DNA of 64,000 nt from Methylibium rhizosphaerae. Its GTDB lineage: Bacteria > Pseudomonadota > Gammaproteobacteria > Burkholderiales > Burkholderiaceae_C. Of this stretch, positions 36,812 to 48,559 are shown in pieces; within the stretch, counting starts at the first letter, position 1; each line of letters begins with the position of its first letter. The notes under the pieces are model-generated. The model worked only from the letters and a program-made list of their open reading frames with translations, did not search any database and had not been told where the DNA came from. The stretch is taken from contig NZ_SWAR01000010.1 in the NCBI RefSeq assembly GCF_006386545.1, positions 62,001 through 126,000 of the forward strand, given 5' to 3'. The position numbers and the translations under genes were made by a program.

Positions 36812-38793
36812 AACTGCTGATCGTCGATGACAACCCGCTCAACCTGAAGCTGCTGCGCGCACAGCTCGAGGCCGAGGGCCTCGCCGTCGAGCAGGCGGCC
36901 CACGGCGTGGAAGCCCTGCGGGTGCTGGCCGCAGGCGGCTCGTACGACGGGGTCATCTCGGACATCCTCATGCCCGAGATGGACGGCTTCAGGCTGTGCC
37001 TCGAATTGCGCAAGGACCCGCGCCTGGCCCAACTGCCTTTCCTGCTGTATACGAGCACCTACAACTCGCCCTCCGACCGCGAGCTGGCGCGCTCGGTCGG
37101 CGCCGATGCCTACCTCACCAAACCGGCGCCGGTACAGGTCATCCTCGAGGCGCTGCGCCAGGCACCCCTGCAGCGGCCGGAGCGGGCGCAGCAGCAGGTC
37201 GCGCCCGCCCCCGACGAGGGCCAGGTGCTGCGGCAGTACAACCAGGCGCTGGTCAACAAGCTCGAGGAAAAGAACCACGAGCTCGCCATGGCCAACGGCC
37301 TGCTCGAATACCAGCTCAATCTCACCCGCAACATCACCGACACCGCAGCCGTCGGCATCTTCGTGTGCGACGAATCGGGCAGGGTGAGCTTCATGAACGC
37401 TTATGCCGAGAAGATGTTCGGCTGGCGCTTCCACGAACTGGAGGGCGGCCTGCTCTCCGGCAAGGTGCAGCGCGACGGCGAGGCGTCGCAGCACCATGAC
37501 GACATCTTCTATCGCAAGGACGGCAGGCCGGTGCCGGTGGCCTGGTCGCGCGCGCCCATCTCGGTGGAGGGGCGGCCGACCGGCTCGGTGCTCACGGTGC
37601 ACGACCTGAGCGACGTGAAGCGGGCGGAGGCCGCGCTGCGGGCCTCCGAGCGTTTCGCCCGCGAGACGCTCGACTCGCTGTCGTCCCATGTCGCCATCCT
37701 CGACGAGCAGGGCCTCATCATCGGCACCAACAAGGCCTGGCGCGCCTTCGAGGCCCCGGCCGGCGGCGGCGAAGGGATCAACTACCTGGAGCACTGCGAC
37801 CGTGCCGCCGCCGGTGGTGACGTGGCCGCCCGGCGCTGCGCGCAAGGCGTGCGCAGCGTGCTGGCCGGTGAAGCCGACGAGTTGCGGTTCGAGTGCGCCT
37901 TCGAAGGCGCGGCGGGGCGGCGGTGGTTCATCGTGTGGCTCACGCGCTTTCGCGGCGAAGGCGACCTGCGCATCGTCGTGGCCCGCGACGACGTCACCGA
38001 ACGCAAGCAGGCCGAAGACGAGGTGGTTGCTCTCAACGCCGGCCTGGAGCAGCGCGTGCGCCAGCGCACGCTGGAACTGGAGGCGGCCAACCGCGACCTG
38101 GAGTCCGCCAACCGCGGTCTCGAGGCCTTTTCCTATTCGGTGTCGCACGACCTGCGGGCGCCCCTGCGGGTGGTCGACGGCTATGCCTCGCTGCTGCTGC
38201 AGGACTACGCCGCCGACCTGCCGCCCGAGGCGCAGCGTTTCCTCGGCCTTGTGCGCCATGGTGCACAGCGCATGGCCACGCTGATCGAGGACCTGCTCCG
38301 GTTCGCGCAGACGGCCCAGCAGCCGCTCGACATGCATCCGGTGGACCTGGCCACCGTGGTGGCGCACTGCCTGGCCGAGTTGCGCGAGGAGATCGCGGCG
38401 CGGCGCATCGCCGTGTCGGTGCAGCCTCTGCCGCGCCTGCTGGCCGACGAGGCGATGCTGCGGCAGGTGTTCGCTAACCTGCTGGGCAATGCCGTCAAGT
38501 ACACGCGCCGGCAGGAGCACCCGGTCATCGAGGTGGGTTGCCGGCAAGGCGAAGAGGAGGGCGTTTGCATCGTGCACGTGAAGGACAACGGCGCAGGGTT
38601 CGACATGGGACACGCCGACAAGCTGTTCAACGTGTTCCAGCGGCTGCACCGGCAGGACGAGTTCGAAGGCACCGGGGTGGGCCTGGCCATCGTGCAGCGC
38701 ATCGTGCAGCGCCACGGCGGGCGCATCTGGGCCGAGGCCGCTCCGGGGCGGGGGGCATCGTTCTTCCTCGCGCTGCAGGGAGCCGCGCCTTGA
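36808..38793 (+). CDS. Receiver-PAS-PAS-histidine kinase (hybrid kinase with N-terminal REC)
   Basis: 661-aa soluble protein. An N-terminal receiver (1-120) has Asp52 in ISDILMPEMDG and Lys in LTKPAP. Then two PAS domains (about 170-275 and 290-405), HisKA of the phytochrome-associated type with His447 in FSYSVSHDLRAPLR, and HATPase with DNGAGFDMGHADKLFNVFQRLH and GTGVGLAIVQRIV. Starts at a GTG overlapping the stop of the single-domain regulator. The order kinase-REC-REC/kinase-REC suggests a phosphorelay. Confidence 0.92.
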   Translation: MKLLIVDDNPLNLKLLRAQLEAEGLAVEQAAHGVEALRVLAAGGSYDGVISDILMPEMDGFRLCLELRKDPRLAQLPFLLYTSTYNSPSDRELARSVGADAYLTKPAPVQVILEALRQAPLQRPERAQQQVAPAPDEGQVLRQYNQALVNKLEEKNHELAMANGLLEYQLNLTRNITDTAAVGIFVCDESGRVSFMNAYAEKMFGWRFHELEGGLLSGKVQRDGEASQHHDDIFYRKDGRPVPVAWSRAPISVEGRPTGSVLTVHDLSDVKRAEAALRASERFARETLDSLSSHVAILDEQGLIIGTNKAWRAFEAPAGGGEGINYLEHCDRAAAGGDVAARRCAQGVRSVLAGEADELRFECAFEGAAGRRWFIVWLTRFRGEGDLRIVVARDDVTERKQAEDEVVALNAGLEQRVRQRTLELEAANRDLESANRGLEAFSYSVSHDLRAPLRVVDGYASLLLQDYAADLPPEAQRFLGLVRHGAQRMATLIEDLLRFAQTAQQPLDMHPVDLATVVAHCLAELREEIAARRIAVSVQPLPRLLADEAMLRQVFANLLGNAVKYTRRQEHPVIEVGCRQGEEEGVCIVHVKDNGAGFDMGHADKLFNVFQRLHRQDEFEGTGVGLAIVQRIVQRHGGRIWAEAAPGRGASFFLALQGAAP

Positions 38794-38846
38794 GCTCGGC
38801 TGGGCGCCGGGCCGCGCCCAAGCCGGCCCGCATCCCCTCGGTGGAC

Positions 38847-39254
38847 ATGAACGCGGGGGAGCCCTACGTGCTGCTGGTGGACGACAGTGCAGTCGAGGCG
38901 GAGCTGTCGCTGGTGGCCCTGCGGCATCACGTCGCGATCGCCCTGCGGGTGGCTGCCACCGTGCGCGAGGCCGCGCAGGCGGTGGCCGCCTGCCACCCGC
39001 GGCTGGTGCTGCTTGACCTCAAGCTGCAAGGCGAGAGCGGACTGGACCTGCTGGTGCAGCTCAAGCGCGACGCCACCACCGCCACCATTCCGGTGGTCAT
39101 GTTGAGCAGCTCGCGGCACCCGCACGACCTGCGCGAGAGCTACCGCCTGGGGGCCAACGGCTATGTGGTCAAGCCGGTCGACTTCGACGCGTTTCGCGAG
39201 GTGGCGCGCAAGGTCGCGGACTTCTGGCTCACGGTGAACCAGCTGCCCGACTGA
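38847..39254 (+). CDS. Rcp1-like single-domain response regulator
   Basis: 135-aa receiver protein: VLLVDDSAVEAELSLVAL, Asp57 in VLLDLKLQGESG, switch Ser in MLSSSRHPHDL, Lys in YVVKPVDFDAF. This is the Rcp1-type receiver usually linked with phytochrome-like kinases, matching the HisKA subtype of the upstream gene. I use the ATG at 38847, but an in-frame TTG at 38790 overlaps the stop of the upstream gene (TTGA) and has GGGAG upstream, giving 19 more residues; this fits the pattern of overlaps in this operon. Terminator downstream. Confidence 0.9.
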   Translation: MNAGEPYVLLVDDSAVEAELSLVALRHHVAIALRVAATVREAAQAVAACHPRLVLLDLKLQGESGLDLLVQLKRDATTATIPVVMLSSSRHPHDLRESYRLGANGYVVKPVDFDAFREVARKVADFWLTVNQLPD

Positions 39255-39281
39255 GGCGCAGGCACGCGGTCGCTGCAAGAG

Positions 39282-39305
39282 AAAGGCCCGCCGAAGCGGG
39301 CCTTT
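39282..39305. terminator. Bidirectional terminator between the relay operon and hppA
   Basis: AAAGGCCCGC, loop CGAA, GCGGGCCTTT: a 10-bp perfect stem with a stable tetraloop, between the convergent response-regulator and hppA genes. Confidence 0.88.
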
Positions 39306-39326
39306 GCCACAAGTGCAGGGCAGCCG

Positions 39327-41762
<2,436 letters not shown>

Positions 41763-42039
41763 GTAGCCGTCTCCTTCCTCAATGAAGCCATGGGATGAAT
41801 GGGACCGGGGCTTCGGGGGAAAGCCCCGCGGGGAATTCGCCGCAACTTCTGAGCCAGCGTGCTGGCGCGGTGCGGTCGCCGGGGGATGCTAAGGGAAGGT
41901 ATAGGCGCAGGCAATGACGCCCGGGCCGGTGTTTACCAGTGGTGACGATCGGTGAGCGCGGTGCTTGGCATGAAGGGCTGGCGCAAGCGGGGCCGCTAAA
42001 ATCTTGGGGTTTGCCCTTGTCCATCTCCGCGAGAACACC
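41763..42039. promoter_or_regulatory. Divergent spacer between hppA and ppa
   Basis: A 277-bp non-coding stretch that must hold the promoters of both pyrophosphatase genes. I see AGGAG about 8 bases from the hppA ATG but no convincing -35/-10 pair, operator repeat or riboswitch fold. Confidence 0.4.
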
Positions 42040-42579
42040 ATGAGCCTGCACAACGTGACCCCCGGCGCGAAGGCGCCTGAAGAGTTCAACGTCATCATCG
42101 AGATCCCGATGAATGCCGACCCGATCAAGTACGAGGTCGACAAGGCGACCGGCGCCATCTTCGTGGACCGCTTCATGACGACCGCGATGCACTACCCGTG
42201 CAACTACGGCTATGTGCCGCAGACCCTGTCGGACGACGGCGACCCGGTGGACGTGCTGGTGATCACGCCGTTCGCGCTGACCCCCGGCGTGGTGGTGACC
42301 TGCCGCCCCATCGGCGTGCTGAAGATGGAAGACGAAGCCGGCGGCGATGCCAAGCTGCTGGCAGTGCCCACCACCAAGATCCTGCCGATCTACGACCACT
42401 GGAAGAAGCCAGAGGACATCAACCAGATGCGCCTGAAGGCGATCCAGCACTTCTTCGAGCACTACAAGGACCTCGAAGCCGGCAAGTGGGTCAAGGTGCA
42501 GGGCTGGGAAGGCCCCGAGGCCGCCAAGAAGGAAATCTCGGACGGCATCGCCAGCTACGCGAAGGCGCAGAAGAAGTAA
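42040..42579 (+). CDS. ppa: Inorganic pyrophosphatase (soluble, family I)
   Basis: 179-aa cytoplasmic enzyme hydrolysing PPi to phosphate, length like E. coli Ppa (176). Active-site blocks are present: [18 protein letters not shown], the Mg-binding [10 protein letters not shown] signature, and [11 protein letters not shown] with Lys/Tyr. The ATG at 42040 gives [19 protein letters not shown], the usual N-terminus. Its stop is 9 bp from the convergent small gene. Confidence 0.98.
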   Translation: MSLHNVTPGAKAPEEFNVIIEIPMNADPIKYEVDKATGAIFVDRFMTTAMHYPCNYGYVPQTLSDDGDPVDVLVITPFALTPGVVVTCRPIGVLKMEDEAGGDAKLLAVPTTKILPIYDHWKKPEDINQMRLKAIQHFFEHYKDLEAGKWVKVQGWEGPEAAKKEISDGIASYAKAQKK

Positions 42580-42588
42580 GGTGGCAGG

Positions 42589-42864
42589 CTACTTGGCCAG
42601 TGGCTGCAGCTTGATGTAGCGCAGTTCGCTGTCGAGCAGGTAGCCCTGCACCGTCACCACGCGGCCCAGCCATTGGGTCGCGTCGGGCGGCACCTCGAAC
42701 GGGTTGCCGCCCAGCTGGCTCAGCACGAGCCGGCCCTTGCTGCCGCAATCGAGCACCAGCGCCTCATGCTCGCTGCCGGTGCCGCGGCGCACCACTTCGC
42801 ACAGCAGCGTCCCCTGTTTCTTGACGACGGGGCGCTTTGGCTTTGTACGGGTGGTGGCGGCCAT
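42589..42864 (-). CDS. Small conserved-looking hypothetical protein
   Basis: 91-aa protein with a basic Lys/Arg-rich N-terminus and a beta-rich body (LVLDCGSKGRLVLSQLGGNPFEVP, QWLGRVVTVQGYLLDSELRYIKLQPL). No signal peptide or membrane helix. I do not recognise the family; the composition would suit a small nucleic-acid or RNA-binding beta barrel, but that is only an impression. It follows the C25 peptidase gene on the same strand with 31 bp between them. Confidence 0.65.
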   Translation of the reverse strand: MAATTRTKPKRPVVKKQGTLLCEVVRRGTGSEHEALVLDCGSKGRLVLSQLGGNPFEVPPDATQWLGRVVTVQGYLLDSELRYIKLQPLAK

Positions 42865-42895
42865 GCGCGATTATTGGCCGCCGCTCATGCGTGGT

Positions 42896-44560
42896 TCATG
42901 AACTGTGCAGCAGCCGGGTGCGCACGATGGTGCCTTGCGTGTCGGTTTCCACCTTCAGCAGCTGGATGCGGGCCTGGCCCTTCACCACCTTGCGGCCGGT
43001 CCAGTAGTACTCGATGGACTCGCCCGCGGCCGCGGCCGCGGGCGCGGAGGCGGCGGCCCGGGCCGCCGTCGGCCTGGCTGCGGCGGTGGCCGCTGCAGCG
43101 GCGGCCGGCGCAGGGCGGGGCGGGCGCACCAGCTTCTCCGCGTGCACATAGCCCGGGTCGAGCAGGTTGAGCGCGCCCTTGCCGAACATCGACTGCACCG
43201 CGCTGAACAGCGCCTTCGCCTCGTCGGGCCTGGGGGCCGCGGCTTCATGGCGGGCCGGCAGCGTCCGGCGGATCTGCGAAGCCATCTCGATGCGCAGCTC
43301 GCGGCGCTGCCTTCTTTCCTGCACCTGCAGCGGCGACACCGGCGGCGCGCCCACACGCCGTGCCGCGGCGGCCACCGCCTTCATCGCGGGCACCGCCGGC
43401 GCCATCACCGGGTGCAGCGACGGATCGCCCAGCAGCACGAACTCGATCAACGTCTTCTCGTCGGCCTGGTCGGTGGGCCAGCCCTGGCTCGCCAGCCATT
43501 TCACGTAGTCCTGCTTGGCTTCCAGCAGCGCGCGGCCGAGCGAGGCCCCGTTGAGCGCACCCTTGAGATACGAGCAGACGATCCAGTCGGCACAGGCCAT
43601 CTGCTGCACGCCCACCCAGGCGATCTTGGTCGCGCCGGCAAAGCCCACCGCACCCTGGCGCAGGTAGGTCGCGGCGATGGACCACTGGTTGGCCGGCTGG
43701 GCCGCCGGGTCGCCGGGCGCGTAGACCTGTGCGCCGTAGCAGCACATGGCCGCGGCCAGCGTGCCCGGGCGCAGCCGCGGCTTGAGGGTGGCGGAGTCCA
43801 GCACCGCAGGGAAATCGTTGCCCTTCTGGCCGTAGAAGCGGGCATCGAGCTCGGCGCCGTGGCACTTGATCATGTGCAGCTCGCGGGCCAGGCGATTGCG
43901 CGCCGGTGCGGTGGCGTCCACCGTGGGCGGCGAGATCATCAGGTCGCCGGCGGGCAGCCCGAGGTATTGCATGCAGGCCTCGCCGGCGCCTTGCCACTCG
44001 TCGCAGCACACGGCATAGGCCGCGTCGTAGTGGCTGCGGGCCCGCGGCTTCCAGGCGGTGGCGCGCTTCAGGTAGCCGACCAGCCAGTTGGCGTCGCCGC
44101 TGCCCGGCAGGTCGTTGATGCGGCCGAGCACGCGGTCGGGCACGAGGTAGCTCTTGCGGTTCCTGGCGGAATAGGCGGTGCTGCAGGCGTAGGGGTTGTC
44201 GGTGGGCACGTCGCGGTCGGTGTCGCCGTTGGGGTCGTGGCTGGGGTTGGGCACCCGGAACATCGGCACTACTTCGTCGCCGCCGAGGATCACCACGTAT
44301 TCCGGCTGCAGCTTCCTGCACAGCGCGTCGAGCGCGCGCTTCACTTTCACCGGCGTGGCGCGGCCGGTGATCGCGGCCACGTCGTGGCCCTTCATCGCCG
44401 CTGCGTCGTCCAGCGGCAGGTGCAAGGTGGTGATGCCGCGCGCCGCATCGGCCTTGATCCATGCCTGCAGCGCCTTGTCGATGCGGGCCAGGGCCGAGGC
44501 CGAATACTTGGCCGCCAGGTTGGCCTGCACGGTGATGCAAAGCTTGATGCTGCTGGGCAT
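42896..44560 (-). CDS. C25 (gingipain-like) clan CD cysteine peptidase, leaderless
   Basis: 554-aa protein. The N-terminal two thirds resemble the caspase-like peptidase C25 domain: VVILGGDEVVPMFR, DNPYACSTAY, YLVPDRVLGRINDLPG, a His in IKCHGAEL (His234) and a Cys pair in MCCYGAQVY (Cys273/274), which fit the clan CD His-Cys dyad. The last 170 residues are Arg/Ala-rich with an Ala/Pro stretch and a small beta-rich end (YYWTGRKVVKGQARI). There is no signal peptide, unlike secreted gingipains, so it would act in the cytoplasm or leave by another route. The ATG at 44560 has GGAGG five bases upstream. Divergent from an M16 peptidase gene. Confidence 0.82.
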   Translation of the reverse strand: MPSSIKLCITVQANLAAKYSASALARIDKALQAWIKADAARGITTLHLPLDDAAAMKGHDVAAITGRATPVKVKRALDALCRKLQPEYVVILGGDEVVPMFRVPNPSHDPNGDTDRDVPTDNPYACSTAYSARNRKSYLVPDRVLGRINDLPGSGDANWLVGYLKRATAWKPRARSHYDAAYAVCCDEWQGAGEACMQYLGLPAGDLMISPPTVDATAPARNRLARELHMIKCHGAELDARFYGQKGNDFPAVLDSATLKPRLRPGTLAAAMCCYGAQVYAPGDPAAQPANQWSIAATYLRQGAVGFAGATKIAWVGVQQMACADWIVCSYLKGALNGASLGRALLEAKQDYVKWLASQGWPTDQADEKTLIEFVLLGDPSLHPVMAPAVPAMKAVAAAARRVGAPPVSPLQVQERRQRRELRIEMASQIRRTLPARHEAAAPRPDEAKALFSAVQSMFGKGALNLLDPGYVHAEKLVRPPRPAPAAAAAATAAARPTAARAAASAPAAAAAGESIEYYWTGRKVVKGQARIQLLKVETDTQGTIVRTRLLHSS

Positions 44561-44686
44561 GGTGCCTCCGCTGTGTTGCTTGTAGTGCCGCGCATTGTGT
44601 TCAGCAAGGCGCGGCACGCCAACCCCAACATCGCGGACCAGCGCGCATGGCTAAACTGCGCCGTTCATACGCATGGGAGCATCTCG

Positions 44687-47416
44687 ATGTCGCTGAAGCA
44701 TCTTCTCGCGGCTGTTGCACTGGCCGGCTCCGCGCTGGTGCAGGCCGCGCCCGCTGCCGGCACGGCCTTGCCGCGTGGCGTGACCCAGGTCACTTCGGTC
44801 GAGGGCATCGCCGAATACAAGCTGGCCAACGGCCTGCAGGTGCTGCTGGTGCCCGACGACTCCAAGCCCACCACCACGGTCAACGTCACCTACCGCGTCG
44901 GCTCCCGGCACGAGAACTACGGCGAGACGGGCATGGCCCACCTGCTGGAGCACCTGCTGTTCAAGGGCTCGACCAGGTACCCCACGGTGTGGGCCGAGTT
45001 CACCAAGCGCGGCCTGCGCGCCAACGGCACCACCTGGTTCGACCGCACCAACTACTTCGCCAGCTTCTCGGCCAACGAGGAAAACCTGCGCTGGTACCTC
45101 GGCTGGCAGGCCGACGCCATGGTCAACAGCTTCATCGCGCGCAAGGACCTCGATACCGAGATGACGGTGGTGCGCAACGAGATGGAGATGGGCGAGAACA
45201 GCCCCGACCGGGTGCTGTTCGAGAAGACGCTGGCCACCATGTACCAGTGGCACAACTACGGCAAGTCCACCATCGGCGCGCGCGCCGACGTGGAGAACGT
45301 CGACATCCCGCGGCTGCAGGCCTTCTACCGGCAGTACTACCAGCCCGACAACGCCACCCTCATCGTGGCCGGCAAGTTCGACGTCAACAAGACGCTGGGC
45401 TGGATCGCGCAGGACTTCGGCAAGCTGGCCAGGCCGAAGCGCAAGCTGCCAACGCTCTACACCATCGACCCGGTGCAGGACGGCGAGCGCAGTGTGACGC
45501 TGCGGCGCAGCGGCGGCGTGCCCATGCTGTTCGCCGCCTACCACGTGCCGTCAGCGGCCCACCCGGACTACGCCGCCATCGAGGCGCTCAACCTCATCGC
45601 GGCCGACGCGCCGGCCGGTCGCCTGCACAAGCGGCTGGTCGAGAAGCAGCTGGCCGCGGCGGTGTTCTCGTTCAGCGAAGGCCTGCACGACCCCGGCTTC
45701 ACCCTGCTGGGTGCGCAGCTCGCGCCGGGCCAGGACGTCGACAAGGCCCGCGGCGAGCTGCTGGCCACCATCGAAGGCCTCGGCACCGAGCCGGTCACCG
45801 ACGAGGAGTTGAAGCGCGCCCAGGCCAAGTGGATCAAGGGCTGGGAAATGGCCTTCACCAACCCCGAGACGGTGGGCGTGTCGCTGTCGGAGTCGGTGGC
45901 CCAGGGCGACTGGCGCCTGTTCTTCCTGCTGCGCGACCGCGTGCGCGACCTGAAGCTGGCCGACGTGCAGCGGGTGGCGAAGGAGCGCTTCCTGCCGTCG
46001 AACCGTACGCTGGGCACCTACGTTCCGACCGATGCGCCGCAGCGCGCGCCGCTTCCGGTGGCCTACAGCGTGGCCGAGGCGCTGCGCAGCTTCAAGCCGC
46101 AGGCCGGTGCGGCGGCGGTGGCCGCCTTCGACACCTCGCCCGCCAACCTCGACGCCAGGACGCAGAAGTTCACGCTGCCCTCCGGCATGCAGGTCGCCCT
46201 GCTGCCCAAGCCCACCCGCGGCAATGCGGTCCAGGCCCGCCTCACGCTGCGTTTCGGCGACGAGAAGAGCCTGTTCGGCCAGGGCGAGATCGCCAACCAG
46301 GTGGCCGAGATGCTCGACAAGGGCACCGCGAAGCTGAGCCGCCAGCAGATCCAGGACAAGCTCAACGAGCTGCAGACCACCATCGGCATCGATGGCGGCG
46401 CCGAGAACGTGCAGGTGTCCATCGTCAGCAAGCGCGACCAGCTCCCGGCGGCCATTGCGCTGGTGGGTGAGCTGCTGCGCGAGCCCAGCTTCCCGCCCGA
46501 CGTGCTGGAGGAGCTGCGCCGCCAGGCGCTCACGCAGGTGGAGCAGGCGCGCAAGGAGCCGGAGGCCATCGTCGGCAACGCGCTGGCGCGCCACGGGAAC
46601 CCTTACCCGCGCGGCGACGTGCGCTATGCCCGCAGCTTCGACGAGATGGTGGCCGACGTGCAGGCGGTCAAGGTGGAGCAGCTCAAGGCTTTCCACCAGC
46701 GCTTCTATGGTGCGTCCAACGCACAGTTCGGCGCGGCCGGCGACTTCGACGCGGCGGCCGTGCGCGCCGCGCTCGAGGCGGCCTTCGGTAACTGGAAGAG
46801 CGCGTCGCCGTTCACCCGCGTGCCGCAGCCGCTGGTGGCCGAGCCGCCGGCGCGGCTGGTGTTCAACACGCCCGACAAGCAGAACGCCACCATGGCCGTG
46901 CAACTCAGCATGCCGCTGAGCGACAACGACGCCGACTATCCGGCGCTCTACATCGCCAACTGGCTGCTGGGCACGGGCGGCGATTCGCGGCTGTGGAAGC
47001 GCATCCGCGAAAGCGGCGGGCTGTCCTACGACGTGCGCAGCTATGTGCAATGGAGCAACTTCGAGCCCAACTCCACCTGGGTCGGCTCGGCGATCTTCGC
47101 GCCGCAGAACCGCGCCAAGGTCGAGGCGGCCTTCAAGGAGGAGGTGGCCCGGGCGCTGAAGGATGGCTACACGCCGCAGGAGCTCGAGTCCGCCAAGCGG
47201 GGCGCGCTCAGCTTCCGCCGCCTCAACCGCGCCCAGGACGCAGTGCTGGCCGGCACGCTGGCCAGCAACCTCTACCTGAAGCGCGATTTCGCGCTGTCGC
47301 AGCGCATCGACGATGCGATCGCGGCGCTGACAGTGGAGCAGGTGAATGCGGCCCTGCGCAAGTACCTGAAGCCGGAGCAGTTCGTGTTCGCGCTGGGGGG
47401 CGAATTCAAGGACTGA
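44687..47416 (+). CDS. Exported M16 (pitrilysin-type) zinc peptidase
   Basis: 909-aa protein with an N-terminal signal peptide (LLAAVALAGSALVQAAPA) and four M16 half-domains. The first domain has the inverted zinc motif HLLEH in GMAHLLEHLLFKG plus the third-ligand Glu about 75 residues on (TVVRNEMEMGENSP). The second M16 part (from about residue 490, FTLPSGMQVALLPK) lacks the zinc motif, as usual. Probably periplasmic and acting on misfolded or processed peptides. The ATG at 44687 follows GGGAGC; the frame is open much further upstream only as a high-GC artefact. Confidence 0.94.
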   Translation: MSLKHLLAAVALAGSALVQAAPAAGTALPRGVTQVTSVEGIAEYKLANGLQVLLVPDDSKPTTTVNVTYRVGSRHENYGETGMAHLLEHLLFKGSTRYPTVWAEFTKRGLRANGTTWFDRTNYFASFSANEENLRWYLGWQADAMVNSFIARKDLDTEMTVVRNEMEMGENSPDRVLFEKTLATMYQWHNYGKSTIGARADVENVDIPRLQAFYRQYYQPDNATLIVAGKFDVNKTLGWIAQDFGKLARPKRKLPTLYTIDPVQDGERSVTLRRSGGVPMLFAAYHVPSAAHPDYAAIEALNLIAADAPAGRLHKRLVEKQLAAAVFSFSEGLHDPGFTLLGAQLAPGQDVDKARGELLATIEGLGTEPVTDEELKRAQAKWIKGWEMAFTNPETVGVSLSESVAQGDWRLFFLLRDRVRDLKLADVQRVAKERFLPSNRTLGTYVPTDAPQRAPLPVAYSVAEALRSFKPQAGAAAVAAFDTSPANLDARTQKFTLPSGMQVALLPKPTRGNAVQARLTLRFGDEKSLFGQGEIANQVAEMLDKGTAKLSRQQIQDKLNELQTTIGIDGGAENVQVSIVSKRDQLPAAIALVGELLREPSFPPDVLEELRRQALTQVEQARKEPEAIVGNALARHGNPYPRGDVRYARSFDEMVADVQAVKVEQLKAFHQRFYGASNAQFGAAGDFDAAAVRAALEAAFGNWKSASPFTRVPQPLVAEPPARLVFNTPDKQNATMAVQLSMPLSDNDADYPALYIANWLLGTGGDSRLWKRIRESGGLSYDVRSYVQWSNFEPNSTWVGSAIFAPQNRAKVEAAFKEEVARALKDGYTPQELESAKRGALSFRRLNRAQDAVLAGTLASNLYLKRDFALSQRIDDAIAALTVEQVNAALRKYLKPEQFVFALGGEFKD

Positions 47417-47628
47417 TCGCCCACCCCCGGTTGTTCGGGGCGGCGCGTCAGCAGCCAGCCGAGCAGCAGGCCGGCGCCGAGCGCCAGGGCCAGCATCACC
47501 CATTCGGCCATCGCGGCGCCGGCCAGCAGCCACTGCAGGCCGGCGAAGAGGATGCTGCCGCGGTCTTCCAGCGGCTGGGAGCGGATCTCGCAGGCGGCGG
47601 CTCGGGTGGACGCGGCGGTGTGCAACAT
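47272..47628 (-). CDS. Small single-pass membrane protein overlapping the M16 gene end
   Basis: 118 aa. The ATG at 47628 has AGGAGA at ideal spacing, which is the main reason to accept it. Residues about 35-65 are hydrophobic (SILFAGLQWLLAGAAMAEWVMLALALGAGLLLGWLL), then TRRPEQ and a polar tail. The last 145 bp lie antisense to the end of the M16 gene, so the true C-terminus could be shorter than read here, or the tail might be unconstrained. It is 82 bp downstream of a caspase-like gene on the same strand. Function unknown. Confidence 0.5.
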   Translation of the reverse strand: MLHTAASTRAAACEIRSQPLEDRGSILFAGLQWLLAGAAMAEWVMLALALGAGLLLGWLLTRRPEQPGVGDQSLNSPPSANTNCSGFRYLRRAAFTCSTVSAAIASSMRCDSAKSRFR

Positions 47629-47710
47629 GGTCGTCTCCTGGGCTGGCGGTCCGCGTTTGCGTTCCTCTTGCCCTGGGTTGCACGGCCGCCGTGGCCGGTT
47701 CAAGGCGTTT

Positions 47711-48559
47711 TCAACGGGCCGTCGTGCACACCCCGCCCGGCCCGGGGGTGAAGCAGAAGTCGCCGGTGAGGCTGGAGCTTTCCCAGGGCACCTGCACCCG
47801 GCCGGTGTCGCGGGCCACGCCCAGGCGCACCTGCTTGAACACCAGTTCGATCGGCAGGCCCGGCTGGCGCATCACCGCCAGCAGGTGCTTGGTGTAGAGG
47901 CTGTTCTTTTCGCCCGGGTTGTCGAGCGCCACGCCGCCGGGTGCGGTGGAGAACGCCACCATCGAGCCCAGCGGCGCCTCCACACGGGCCAGGCCGGCCG
48001 GGGTGGCCCCGCGGAACTTGAGCCGCCGGCCGTCGGGGCCCAGCACTTCGGTGCCGGAGAACGGGTTGTTGCGGCAGGCGTCGAGGATCACGATGTTGAT
48101 GCCCTGGCGGTTGGCGCCCAGCCGGTCGAGCAGCTCGTTGAGGTCGGCGCTCTTCCCGGGCACTTCGTCTTCGGCGCGGATCTCGGTGTCCACCGGCAGC
48201 AGGTAGTTGCGGCCCTTCACCTGCACGCCGTGGCCGGCGTAGTAGACCAGGCGCACGCCGGCGTTCCTGGCGTTCATCGAGAACTGGCGGAAGGCCTCGA
48301 TCATGTCGCGCAGCGAGGTGTTCTCGCGCAGCACCACCTCGAAGCCCAGGGCACGCAGGCTGGCCGCCACGGCCTGGGCGTCGTTGACGGGGTTCTTCAG
48401 CGCGCCGACCTTGTAGGCGGCGTTGCCGATCACGAGAGCGGCCTTGCGCTCCTCGCCGGCGGCTGCCAGCCGGGGCAGCAGGCCGCCCAGCGGCGCGATC
48501 GCCAGCGCCTGGCACAGCTTGCGGCGGTCGGCTTCCATCGTGCGGCCCTTGTCGTTCAC
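47711..48559 (-). CDS. Caspase-like (C14) protein, ECF-operon member
   Basis: 282-aa caspase-fold protein. Seen: RKAALVIGNAAYKVGALKNPVNDA, catalytic His110 in YYAGHGVQVKGRNYLLPVD, catalytic Cys162 in ILDACRNNPF, and a C-terminal VPWESSSLTGDFCF ending that recurs in its family. A hydrophobic N-terminus (about 17-34) may be a signal or anchor. Starts at a GTG overlapping the anti-sigma stop (GTGA); an ATG at 48538 is an alternative. Closely related in sequence to the second caspase gene at 54.3-55.8 kb. Whether it is an active protease is unknown. Confidence 0.9.
   Translation of the reverse strand: MNDKGRTMEADRRKLCQALAIAPLGGLLPRLAAAGEERKAALVIGNAAYKVGALKNPVNDAQAVAASLRALGFEVVLRENTSLRDMIEAFRQFSMNARNAGVRLVYYAGHGVQVKGRNYLLPVDTEIRAEDEVPGKSADLNELLDRLGANRQGINIVILDACRNNPFSGTEVLGPDGRRLKFRGATPAGLARVEAPLGSMVAFSTAPGGVALDNPGEKNSLYTKHLLAVMRQPGLPIELVFKQVRLGVARDTGRVQVPWESSSLTGDFCFTPGPGGVCTTAR

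Noticed and set aside
42905-44686. Open plus-strand frame of 594 codons fused in frame upstream of the M16 peptidase
   Set aside because: It is antisense to the C25 peptidase gene; a signal peptide and ribosome-binding site mark the true M16 start at 44687.
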